This document shows, piece by piece, positions 1-4,907 of a stretch of 8,268 nt of DNA. The DNA lies in assembly GCA_018333775.1 (NCBI GenBank), contig JAGXSO010000087.1, forward strand, positions 1 to 8,268, in the 5' to 3' direction. Position numbers and translations under genes: made by a program. The DNA comes from Truepera sp. Its GTDB lineage: Bacteria > Deinococcota > Deinococci > Deinococcales > Trueperaceae. Under the pieces are notes generated by a model. That model saw only the letters and a program-made list of their open reading frames with translations, ran no database searches and was not told the DNA's origin. How positions within the stretch are numbered: the stretch's first letter is position 1; the number at the start of each line of letters is the position of its first letter.

Positions 1-197
1 GGGTTGTGAAAGTCGACCGGTTCGGTCGAGGCGGTTACCACCGGCAGGCGGCAGAAACGCACCGCCGCAATGCCCCCGGCGATGTCCATCAGCGCCAGCA
101 CGCGCCCGCCGAAGAGCGTCCCCAGGGGGTTAGCATGGTGTGGAAAGACGATATCGACGTTGGTAACCCACTCCGAGGCGATGGGCGTCTCCGCCAT
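1..197 (-). CDS. Acyl-CoA thioesterase, hotdog fold (3' end outside window)
   Basis: Reading the minus strand from ATG at 197-195 gives 65 codons open to the window edge, beginning MAETPIASEWVTNVD. Hotdog acyl-CoA thioesterases of the YciA/BFIT/cytosolic-ACOT group hydrolyse acyl-CoA to free acid and CoA in the cytoplasm. The diagnostic stretch is visible: HHANPLGTLFGGRVLALMD at about residues 20-38, with the family's N-x-x-G-T-L-F-G-G loop, then an Ala/Gly-rich helix with IAAVRFCR (about 43-50) and VVTASTEPVDF (about 53-63), matching the family pattern of active-site helix followed by the VTAS-VDF strand. About half of a usual 130-170 residue protein is present; the C-terminus lies to the left. 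No SD precedes the ATG, but a TATACT box lies 7 nt upstream, so translation is probably leaderless. Physiological chain length cannot be told from this fragment. Confidence 0.88.
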   Translation of the reverse strand, partial: MAETPIASEWVTNVDIVFPHHANPLGTLFGGRVLALMDIAGGIAAVRFCRLPVVTASTEPVDFHN

Positions 198-204
198 GCC
201 GCCC

Positions 205-210
205 AGTATA
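205..210 (-). promoter_or_regulatory. -10 box of thioesterase gene, leaderless type
   Basis: TATACT on the minus strand (210 to 205) is followed by seven bases (GGGCGGC) and then the ATG. With a normal 6-8 nt distance from -10 box to transcription start, the mRNA would begin at or next to the start codon. No clear -35 hexamer is seen at 16-18 nt. Confidence 0.6.
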
Positions 211-274
211 CCGGTAGGGGCCAGTCGGCACTTACCCGCTACCCCCCGTCCGTACCCGCTCGACAGCTGTAAAC

Positions 275-409
275 GTGCGCTTCGAGGACGACACCCTGCG
301 CCGCCTCAAGCGCTTGGCCCGTGTGAAAGGCAAGGGTTATCAGACGCTCCTCAAGGCCTTTGTGTAAGAGCGCCTCTACGAAGAGGAGAAGTTTAGCAAG
401 CTGCGCTGA
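275..409 (+). pseudogene. Broken ribbon-helix-helix (CopG-type) antitoxin remnant
   Basis: The plus-strand frame through 272-409 reads NVRFEDDTLRRLKRLARVKG, then KGYQTLLKAFV, then a TAA stop (365-367), then ERLYEEEKFSKLR and a TGA (407-409). The piece before the TAA and the piece after it are in the same frame and together match the shape of CopG-type antitoxins of type II toxin-antitoxin systems, which carry a short DNA-binding strand (xVxVRF), a helix, a G-YQTLL motif and a conserved ERLYEEE-like tail. The stop sits where relatives usually have a Leu or another hydrophobic residue, so one base change (for example TTA to TAA) explains it. No ATG lies in frame between the stop at 215-217 and the conserved region; GTG 275 is the only plausible start and would begin inside the first strand. 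No partner toxin is visible. I infer a decayed antitoxin whose toxin was lost; a sequencing error at the TAA is the alternative. Confidence 0.6.
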
Positions 410-421
410 GGCCGGTATACT
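393..421 (+). promoter_or_regulatory. Putative bioY promoter
   Basis: TTAGCA (393-398, 4/6 to TTGACA) and TATACT (416-421, 5/6 to TATAAT) are separated by 17 bases. The -35 lies in the tail of the antitoxin remnant. The resulting leader would be about 22 nt and carries the bioY SD, so this gene is led, unlike several of its neighbours. Confidence 0.5.
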
Positions 422-439
422 GGCACCCTGGGGGGCGTG

Positions 440-445
440 GGAGGT
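440..445 (+). promoter_or_regulatory. Ribosome binding site of bioY
   Basis: GGAGGT ends five bases before ATG 451 and fixes this start. Confidence 0.7.
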
Positions 446-450
446 CGTTT

Positions 451-1026
451 ATGGCAAGCTGGGCATTGACACCACCGCTGATTCACGAACTTATCCCTAT
501 CCGGGTCGGCTATCTGCGCCTGCCGGTGCAGCTGGTGCTGGGGGTAGCCTTCCTCGCGCTGTTGGCCCAGCTGAGGATCGATATCGGCCCGGTGCCGATC
601 ACCGGCCAGACGCTCGGCGTGCTGCTGATCGGGGCGGCCTACGGCCTCAAGCTCGGCAGCCTGACCATGCTGCTGTATCTGCTGTTAGGCGGGGCGGGCC
701 TGGGAGTGTTCGCCGGCGGGGCGGCGGGGTGGTCGGTACTCACCGGCATGACCGCAGGCTATCTGGCGGGTTTCGTGCCGGCCGCGGCCCTGGTAGGCTA
801 CCTGGCGCAGCGCGGCTGGACGCAAAGCGCTAAGGGAACGATGGCGGCGATGCTGCTCGGCAACATGGTCATTTACCTGCCCGGCCTGGGCTGGCTGGTC
901 CAGTTCGCCTCCGATTGGCCTACCGCGCTCCAGTGGGGGCTTTATCCCTTCATCCCCGGCGACGTGCTCAAGCTAATAATCGCCGCCAGTCTGCTGCCGC
1001 CGCTCACGCGCTACCTCTCGCGCTAG
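451..1026 (+). CDS. bioY: Biotin transporter S component BioY
   Basis: BioY is the substrate-binding membrane component of energy-coupling-factor (ECF) biotin importers; it binds biotin alone and is driven by the shared EcfA ATPases and EcfT. The 191-residue protein is almost entirely hydrophobic with about six membrane helices, the expected size for the family. Signature segments are VPITGQTLGVLL (48-59), GGAGLGVFAGG (80-90), TGMTAGYLAGF (98-108), GNMVIYLPGLGWL (137-149) and PFIPGDVLK (166-174). The start is ATG with a good SD. No biotin synthesis genes and no ecf genes are adjacent, so it must rely on ECF modules encoded elsewhere or act alone. Its stop shares four bases with the convergent minE. 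Family assignment is very secure; biotin as substrate is by family. Confidence 0.95.
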   Translation: MASWALTPPLIHELIPIRVGYLRLPVQLVLGVAFLALLAQLRIDIGPVPITGQTLGVLLIGAAYGLKLGSLTMLLYLLLGGAGLGVFAGGAAGWSVLTGMTAGYLAGFVPAAALVGYLAQRGWTQSAKGTMAAMLLGNMVIYLPGLGWLVQFASDWPTALQWGLYPFIPGDVLKLIIAASLLPPLTRYLSR

Positions 1027-1262
1027 GCCTTGTGCTGCACCGGCAGGTTGGCGATTAACACCATCCGATCACCGTGCTGCTCGAGCCTCACATCGGTTTC
1101 CTGCCCATCCATGGGGAAGTAGCGGGCAATTACCTCTAACAGGTCGTTCTTGAGCTGCTCCATCTTGCCTGGCGAGAGCTTGGCGCGGTCGTAAGTGAGC
1201 ACCAGCTTAAGGCGCTCTTTGAGGTGGTCTTTGCTCTTCTTGCGCCCAAAAAGCCCGAACAT
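1023..1262 (-). CDS. minE: Cell division topological specificity factor MinE
   Basis: MinE stimulates the MinD ATPase at the membrane and drives the pole-to-pole or polar gradient that keeps the Z-ring at mid-cell. At 79 residues it has the usual family length (about 80-90). The N-terminus MFGLFGRKKS (1-10) is the hydrophobic/basic membrane-targeting sequence. HLKERLKLVLTYDRAKLSP (13-31) corresponds to the MinD-contacting helix (the ERLxLVLxYDRA pattern), and LKNDLLEVIARYF (37-49) begins the C-terminal dimerisation domain. The ATG (1262-1260) overlaps the minD TGA (1264-1262) by one base, with a purine-rich GGGGGAAG just upstream inside minD, so translation is likely coupled. The stop is part of a CTAG shared with bioY. 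Confidence 0.95.
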   Translation of the reverse strand: MFGLFGRKKSKDHLKERLKLVLTYDRAKLSPGKMEQLKNDLLEVIARYFPMDGQETDVRLEQHGDRMVLIANLPVQHKA

Positions 1263-2071
1263 CAGCTTCCCCCAAACAGCCGCCGCAGGCCGGAGAGGAA
1301 GCCGCCTGGCGGCTCGTAGCTGATCTGCGGCACCTCCTCGCCACGCAGGCGCTGGGCGATATGCCTGAACGCCAGGCCGGCACCGTTGCGGCTCGGGTCG
1401 CTAATAGCGATCGGGTTGCCCAGGTTGGTGGAGACCAGAATCTTCTCATCTTCGGGGACGATGCCGATCAGCTTGACGCCTAAGATCTCCAGCACGTCAT
1501 CGACTTCGAGCATATCGCCACGCTTGACCATCTCGGGGCGCAGCCGGTTAATAACCAACCTGACCTCGCGGATCTCGCGCGCCTCCAACAGCCCGATGAT
1601 GCGGTCGGCGTCGCGCACGCTCGATACCTCCGGGTTAACCACCACCAGCGCCCCCTGGGCCGCGCTGGCAGCGGTCTGAAAGCCCGATTCGATCCCAGCC
1701 GGGCTGTCGATCAACACCCGGTCGAAGCCCTCCTCTTCGAGCAGTGCGGTGACGGTCTCCTGCATGCGCGCTTGCGATAGGGCACTCTTGTCGCGCGTTT
1801 GCGAAGCGGCCAGCAGGTGCAAGTTCTCCACCCGCTTGTCGCGAATCAGCGCCTGCCTTACCCGGCACTTCCCCTCGAACACGTCGATCAGGTCGAAGAC
1901 CACCCGGCCCTCGAGCCCCATCACCACATCCAGGTTGCGCAGTCCGACATCGGTATCGACTACCGCAACTTTCTCACCGAGTTGCGCTAAGGCCGCGCCC
2001 ACATTGGCGGTGGTGGTGGTCTTGCCAACTCCGCCCTTGCCGGATGTGACCACGATTGCTTTGGCGTTCAC
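1262..2071 (-). CDS. minD: Septum site-determining ATPase MinD
   Basis: MinD is a ParA-type ATPase that binds the membrane as an ATP dimer, recruits MinC to block FtsZ assembly away from mid-cell, and is released by MinE. The 269-residue protein shows the deviant Walker A GKGGVGKT (11-18), the switch region DTDVGLRNLD (39-48), Walker B/switch II DSPAGIE (122-128), and the C-terminal membrane helix GFLSGLRRLF (about 257-266), which is short, amphipathic and basic as expected. The start is GTG (2071-2069) with AGGAGG seven bases upstream; this places the Walker motif at the family's usual distance from the N-terminus. minE follows directly. minC is not next to it; the upstream neighbour prmC is divergent and unrelated. 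Confidence 0.96.
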   Translation of the reverse strand: MNAKAIVVTSGKGGVGKTTTTANVGAALAQLGEKVAVVDTDVGLRNLDVVMGLEGRVVFDLIDVFEGKCRVRQALIRDKRVENLHLLAASQTRDKSALSQARMQETVTALLEEEGFDRVLIDSPAGIESGFQTAASAAQGALVVVNPEVSSVRDADRIIGLLEAREIREVRLVINRLRPEMVKRGDMLEVDDVLEILGVKLIGIVPEDEKILVSTNLGNPIAISDPSRNGAGLAFRHIAQRLRGEEVPQISYEPPGGFLSGLRRLFGGS

Positions 2072-2078
2072 TGACCTG

Positions 2079-2084
2079 CCTCCT
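2079..2084 (-). promoter_or_regulatory. Ribosome binding site deciding the GTG start of minD
   Basis: AGGAGG on the minus strand is seven bases before GTG 2071-2069. No ATG is available nearby, so this site decides the start. Confidence 0.75.
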
Positions 2085-2152
2085 CATCACTCGCTAACCA
2101 TCTCCAACCCTGCACGCTATGAAAACGAGTTGTGGTAGGGTCAGGGTCTTTG

Positions 2153-2169
2153 TGTTAGCTAATATAACA
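2153..2169. promoter_or_regulatory. Operator-like inverted repeat between minD and prmC
   Basis: TGTTAGCTAATATAACA has perfect 5-bp arms (TGTTA/TAACA) around a 7-bp centre and contains the 8-bp palindrome TTAGCTAA. It lies in an AT-rich island within GC-rich surroundings, in the only divergent promoter region on this side of the window, and overlaps a possible minus-strand -10 box TATATT (2166 to 2161) for minD. No known regulator consensus fits clearly, so the binding protein, if any, is unknown. Confidence 0.3.
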
Positions 2170-2182
2170 GAATCGCCGGAGC

Positions 2183-2217
2183 TTGATGCCGGAGTGGGCA
2201 CCGCTATCGTGTAGCAT
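2183..2217 (+). promoter_or_regulatory. Putative prmC promoter, near-leaderless
   Basis: TTGATG (2183-2188) and TATCGT (2205-2210) are 16 bases apart, each 4/6 to consensus. A second TAnnnT box, TAGCAT (2212-2217), lies six bases before the GTG start. Either would give little or no leader. The GAGGGGG before the GTG touches the start codon and is too close to work as an SD. Confidence 0.4.
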
Positions 2218-2223
2218 GAGGGG

Positions 2224-3063
2224 GTGACGGTTCATGAACTGCGCCGGGAGCTAACGGCACGGCTGGCCCGGGCCGGGGTCGCCTCGCCCGAAGCGGAAGC
2301 GGCTTGGCTGCTGACGCACCTGCTGGGTGTCTCGCGGGCCGAACTTGGGCTCTTGGCGAACAAGCGCTTGGAAGAAGCGGAGGCCCGTGTGCTAGAAGGC
2401 TGGCTGGCCCGGCGCGAACGCCGTGAGCCCCTGCAACACATCCTGGGTTTTGCGCCGTTTTATGGCTTGACGCTGCGCGTTACCCCGGCTGTGCTGATCC
2501 CTCGTCCGGAGACCGAGCAATTGGTCGAAATCGCTTTGCAGCAGCTCGGCGCTCTGGCGGCGCCACGGGTACTGGACGTAGGGACCGGTTGCGGCGCAAT
2601 CGCTCTGGCCATCAAGCACGAACTCCCGGATGCGCTGGTGATGGCTACCGATCTCTCCTATGCAGCGCTGGAAGTAGCCGCTGCCAACGCCGCAGCGCTA
2701 GGCTACGCCGTGGCCCTGAGCCAGGCCGATCTGCTAGCACATCCTGAGGTGGAAGCGTTTGCGCGGGAGGCCGACCTCGTGACTGCCAATCTCCCTTACC
2801 TGCCAGAGAGCGACTGGGACAACCTCAGCCCTGAGGTCCAGGCCGATCCACCACTAGCCATTTTTGCCGGCCGGGACGGCCTGGAGCAGTTTAAGCGGCT
2901 GCTGCCGCAGGCCCATGCCCTGCTCAAGCCCGGCGCCTGGCTGATAGCCGAACTCGATCCCCGCAATGCCGAGGCAGCGCTGACTAGTGCCACCAACTGG
3001 GCGGACAGGCAGCTCCGGCCTGACCTGCTGGATCGCCCGCGCTTCGTGTTGTTACAGCGTTAG
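2224..3063 (+). CDS. prmC: Peptide chain release factor glutamine methyltransferase PrmC (HemK)
   Basis: PrmC methylates the Gln of the GGQ motif in release factors RF1 and RF2 using S-adenosylmethionine (SAM), which speeds termination. The 279 residues match the family (about 270-290). The helical N-terminal release-factor-binding domain covers about 1-80 and ends in EPLQHILGF (68-76; family EPxQYxxG). RPETE (94-98) leads into the Rossmann methyltransferase domain with the SAM loop VLDVGTGCGAIAL (116-128) and an acidic ATD (141-143). The active-site motif reads NLPY (189-192) instead of the common NPPY; the Asn, second Pro and Tyr that hold the glutamine are kept. GTG 2224 is the only possible start, because an in-frame TAG lies at 2212-2214. 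In many bacteria prmC follows prfA; here prfA is not adjacent. Confidence 0.93.
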   Translation: MTVHELRRELTARLARAGVASPEAEAAWLLTHLLGVSRAELGLLANKRLEEAEARVLEGWLARRERREPLQHILGFAPFYGLTLRVTPAVLIPRPETEQLVEIALQQLGALAAPRVLDVGTGCGAIALAIKHELPDALVMATDLSYAALEVAAANAAALGYAVALSQADLLAHPEVEAFAREADLVTANLPYLPESDWDNLSPEVQADPPLAIFAGRDGLEQFKRLLPQAHALLKPGAWLIAELDPRNAEAALTSATNWADRQLRPDLLDRPRFVLLQR

Positions 3064-3238
3064 CCGTCGCTCGGCTTGGTGCTGGGGTATGGGAGGAATT
3101 GCCCACGAAGCAAACTTCAGCACGAGAGGTGAAAATAGGCGACCTTCAGCAAAGAAGCGCCGACCCGAAGGGACAGGCGGGGCGAAGCCGAAGTGGGTGG
3201 GATAAAGCGATAATGCGAAGGCGTACGTGAAGTCGCCC
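3064..3238. other. Non-coding stretch between prmC and lspA, possible small repeat element
   Basis: I see no credible gene here: the open frames lack family features and good starts. An imperfect inverted pair, TAGGCGACCTTC (3136-3147) and GAAGTCGCCCCTA (3229-3241), bounds about 106 bp, as in a decayed miniature inverted-repeat element. An 8-bp direct repeat CTTCAGCA occurs at 3115-3122 and 3144-3151, and GCGAAG is repeated within the bounded segment. Base use differs from neighbouring genes, with many CGAAG/GAAG words. No strong terminator follows prmC. The mobile-element reading is inference only. Confidence 0.3.
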
Positions 3239-3724
3239 CTACTGACTACTGACTTCTGACTTCTGACTACTGATTTTCGGAGGGGCCTTGCGGAAGCCGG
3301 CCAGAATCAGCAACCCAGCTCCTATCACTACACAGGCATCGGCGATATTAAAGACCGGAAAGTCAAAGCCCGGCACTGAGAAGTGGATTAAGTCAACCAC
3401 ATAGCCAAGCCGCAAGCGGTCGATCATGTTGCCCACCGCACCGCTAAAAATCAGCACTAGCGCCCCTGCCTGCCAGACCGGGAGGTTGCTAGCATGGCGC
3501 TGCAGATAGACCACAATGGCTACCGCCACCACCGCCGAGAAGATGCCTAGCGGCAGCGCGAAGCTCTGCAGGATGCCAAAGGCGGCGCCAGTGTTTTGCG
3601 TATGGGTGATATGGAAACCTAAACCGAGGGTAAACCCTGGTCCACCCAGCGGGATATTAGTGGCTACCCATAGTTTGGCAAGCTGATCGGCAGCGATAAG
3701 CGCCGTAGCAAGGAGCCAGATCAT
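3239..3724 (-). CDS. lspA: Lipoprotein signal peptidase LspA (signal peptidase II)
   Basis: LspA is the inner-membrane aspartyl protease that removes signal peptides from diacylglyceryl-modified prolipoproteins. From ATG 3724-3722 the protein has 161 residues, the normal size, with four expected membrane helices. Conserved boxes are AADQLAKLWV (11-20), NTGAAFG (44-50), GNMIDR (98-103), VVDLIHF (109-115) and FNIADA (125-130); the acidic residues D102, D111 and D129 include the catalytic pair. An upstream in-frame TTG (3799) was rejected because it would add 25 residues not typical of LspA and because a TATACT box sits six bases before this ATG, implying leaderless translation. The last residues (about SSQKSEVSSQ) and the stop are encoded by a heptamer tandem repeat, so the C-terminal tail after the last helix is not native-looking but should be harmless. 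Confidence 0.94.
   Translation of the reverse strand: MIWLLATALIAADQLAKLWVATNIPLGGPGFTLGLGFHITHTQNTGAAFGILQSFALPLGIFSAVVAVAIVVYLQRHASNLPVWQAGALVLIFSGAVGNMIDRLRLGYVVDLIHFSVPGFDFPVFNIADACVVIGAGLLILAGFRKAPPKISSQKSEVSSQ
3243..3273. repeat. Heptanucleotide tandem repeat TGACTWC
   Basis: Four perfect-length units TGACTAC, TGACTTC, TGACTTC, TGACTAC (3243-3270) followed by a partial TGA, with a CTAC fragment before it (3239-3242). Only the sixth base varies (A/T). The array sits at the boundary of the non-coding stretch and inside the lspA 3' end, where it supplies the last codons and the stop. Because 7 is not a multiple of 3, each gained or lost unit would shift the lspA tail frame. Confidence 0.85.
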
Positions 3725-3730
3725 GGGCTT

Positions 3731-3736
3731 AGTATA
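3731..3736 (-). promoter_or_regulatory. -10 box of lspA, leaderless type
   Basis: TATACT on the minus strand (3736 to 3731), then AAGCCC, then ATG 3724-3722. There is no SD between box and start. A GGGGAGGG upstream of the box would be outside the transcript. The -35 is not clear. Confidence 0.6.
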
Positions 3737-3791
3737 CCCTCCCCTTGCGACAAGCTTGGTGAGCCTGCTTTGACCAGGGACAAACGCACCA

Positions 3792-3820
3792 TTAAGCAAG
3801 CGAGCGACATGGGCTACACT
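3792..3820 (+). promoter_or_regulatory. Putative promoter of the phosphate acyltransferase gene, near-leaderless
   Basis: TTAAGC (3792-3797, 3/6) and TACACT (3815-3820, TAnnnT) are 17 bases apart; eight bases separate the -10 from ATG 3829. No SD is present, so the message probably starts at or within a few bases of the ATG. Confidence 0.45.
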
Positions 3821-3828
3821 AGAGACCT

Positions 3829-4803
3829 ATGGAGACTGTTGCTGAAACCCGAGCCCTAGAGCACATCAATCCCTGCACCAGCATGGCCGATATTCACAAC
3901 CTGGCGCGCCTGGCTGCTAAGCGTGAAGGTAAGCGCAAACTAGCCGTGGCCAGCGCCGCTGAAGCCCACGTTATTGAGGCGGTAGCCGACGCGACCAAGG
4001 CCGGCTGGATCGAACCCTACCTGTTTGGTAACTCGAGCGCTATCGCTAGCCTGCTCAAGGAGTTCGGCCTGACTCTGGACCAGGTTACCATAGTGCATAC
4101 CCAATCCAAGGACGAGGCCGGCCTGTTGGCGGTCAAGGCCATCTCCAGCGGCACCTGCGACGTCCTGATGAAGGGCCAGATTCAGACCGCGACCCTGATG
4201 AAAGAGGTCCTCAACAAGGAGTACGGTATGCGCGGGCCGGGCAAGCTCTCGCACGTGCTGGTCTTTGAGTCACCGCTCTTTAACCGGCTCTTTTTCATGA
4301 GCGATGGGGCGTTGAATATCAAACCTGACTTGGTGTTCAAGATCGAAATTGTCAAGAACGCCATCCATACTGCCCACCTGCTGGGTATCGACAAACCCAA
4401 GGTGGCGATGCTGGCTGCAATCGAACTAGTCGATCCTAACCAACAGACCAGCGTGGACGACGCCATTATCGCCAAGATGGCCGACCGCGGCCAGATCAAG
4501 GGGGCCATCATCGATGGACCGCTGGCGCTGGACAACGCCGTAGACGCTACTGCTGCGCGTCTCAAGAACATCAACTCTGAAGTAGCCGGCGAGGCCGACA
4601 TCTTGATCGTGGATAACATCGATGTCGGTAACGTCTTTTACAAGGCGCTGGTATACTTCGCGCAGGTGCAGGTAGCCGGCGTGATCGCCGGGGCGGCTGC
4701 ACCGATGGTGTTGACTAGCCGCGCCGATAGCGCTGAGACTAAGCTCAACTCGATCGCGTTGGCCTGTGTGATGGCGGCCCGCGAACGTTTCGTATCCGTC
4801 TGA
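3829..4803 (+). CDS. Phosphate butyryl/acetyltransferase family (Ptb-like)
   Basis: The PTA_PTB family moves an acyl group between CoA and phosphate in the cytoplasm (acyl-CoA + Pi to acyl-phosphate + CoA). The 324 residues are close to butyryltransferases (about 300) and look more Ptb- than Pta-like: DVLMKGQIQTATLMK (111-125), NKEYGMR (129-135), LSHVLVFE (140-147), KMADRGQIKGAI (216-227) followed by DGPLALDNA (229-237), NIDVGNVFYK (263-272), and LTSRADS (295-301) with KLNSIALA (305-312). ATG 3829 is preceded by a leaderless-type promoter; Met19 (MADIHNLARL) is the alternative start and would give a length closer to typical Ptb. A butyrate kinase gene is not adjacent, but dihydrolipoyl dehydrogenase follows, as in Bacillus ptb-bcd-buk-lpd-bkd operons, so a role with branched-chain or short acyl-CoA is inferred. 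Acetyl-CoA as substrate cannot be excluded. Confidence 0.88.
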   Translation: METVAETRALEHINPCTSMADIHNLARLAAKREGKRKLAVASAAEAHVIEAVADATKAGWIEPYLFGNSSAIASLLKEFGLTLDQVTIVHTQSKDEAGLLAVKAISSGTCDVLMKGQIQTATLMKEVLNKEYGMRGPGKLSHVLVFESPLFNRLFFMSDGALNIKPDLVFKIEIVKNAIHTAHLLGIDKPKVAMLAAIELVDPNQQTSVDDAIIAKMADRGQIKGAIIDGPLALDNAVDATAARLKNINSEVAGEADILIVDNIDVGNVFYKALVYFAQVQVAGVIAGAAAPMVLTSRADSAETKLNSIALACVMAARERFVSV

Positions 4804-4811
4804 ACCAACAA

Positions 4812-4828
4812 CCGCTTTGCTTAAGCGG
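4812..4828 (+). promoter_or_regulatory. Hairpin competing with the downstream terminator
   Basis: CCGCTT (4812-4817) can pair with AAGCGG (4823-4828), the same segment that forms the left arm of the terminator. The two hairpins are mutually exclusive, as in attenuators. No leader peptide or ligand-binding fold is visible, so this could be a by-product of the repeated CCGCTT word. Confidence 0.3.
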
Positions 4829-4850
4829 GCCCTAGGGTCCGCTTTATTTA
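4823..4850 (+). terminator. Rho-independent terminator after the phosphate acyltransferase gene
   Basis: AAGCGGGCC (4823-4831) pairs with GGTCCGCTT (4836-4844) around a CTAG loop, nine pairs including one G-U, followed by a T-rich TATTTAT. It ends the acyltransferase transcript or reduces read-through into lpdA. Confidence 0.75.
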
Positions 4851-4857
4851 TGCTCTC

Positions 4858-4888
4858 ATGACAACCTGACCAGGACGGGCGTTATAAA
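4858..4888 (+). promoter_or_regulatory. Putative lpdA promoter
   Basis: ATGACA (4858-4863, 5/6) and TATAAA (4883-4888, 5/6) are 19 bases apart, or 18 if the -10 is read as TTATAA (4882-4887). The spacing is slightly long. The leader would be short but includes the strong SD of lpdA. Confidence 0.45.
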
Positions 4889-4894
4889 GTCACG

Positions 4895-4901
4895 AAGGAG
4901 G
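4895..4901 (+). promoter_or_regulatory. Ribosome binding site of lpdA
   Basis: AAGGAGG ends six bases before ATG 4908, the strongest SD in the window, and fixes the start. Confidence 0.8.
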
Positions 4902-4907
4902 GTAACT

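Noticed and set aside
70..396. Plus-strand open frames over 6-272 and 70-396
   Set aside because: They are antisense to the thioesterase reading frame, have no family features, and are low-quality Arg/Pro-rich translations.
360..833. Plus-strand open frame overlapping bioY in another frame
   Set aside because: Arg/Gly/Ala-rich shadow of bioY, with no SD and no domain.
2175..2194. Direct repeat GCCGGAG (2175-2181 and 2188-2194) upstream of prmC
   Set aside because: Only two 7-bp copies overlapping the presumed promoter in GC-rich DNA; not enough to call a binding site.
2987..3205. Small plus-strand open frame across the prmC 3' end
   Set aside because: Starts inside prmC in another frame, has no SD and no recognisable features; better explained as chance plus repeat-like DNA.
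3725..3799. N-terminal extension of LspA from a TTG at 3799
   Set aside because: It adds 25 residues not seen in LspA, uses a rare start without SD, and covers the TATACT box that sits at leaderless distance from ATG 3724.
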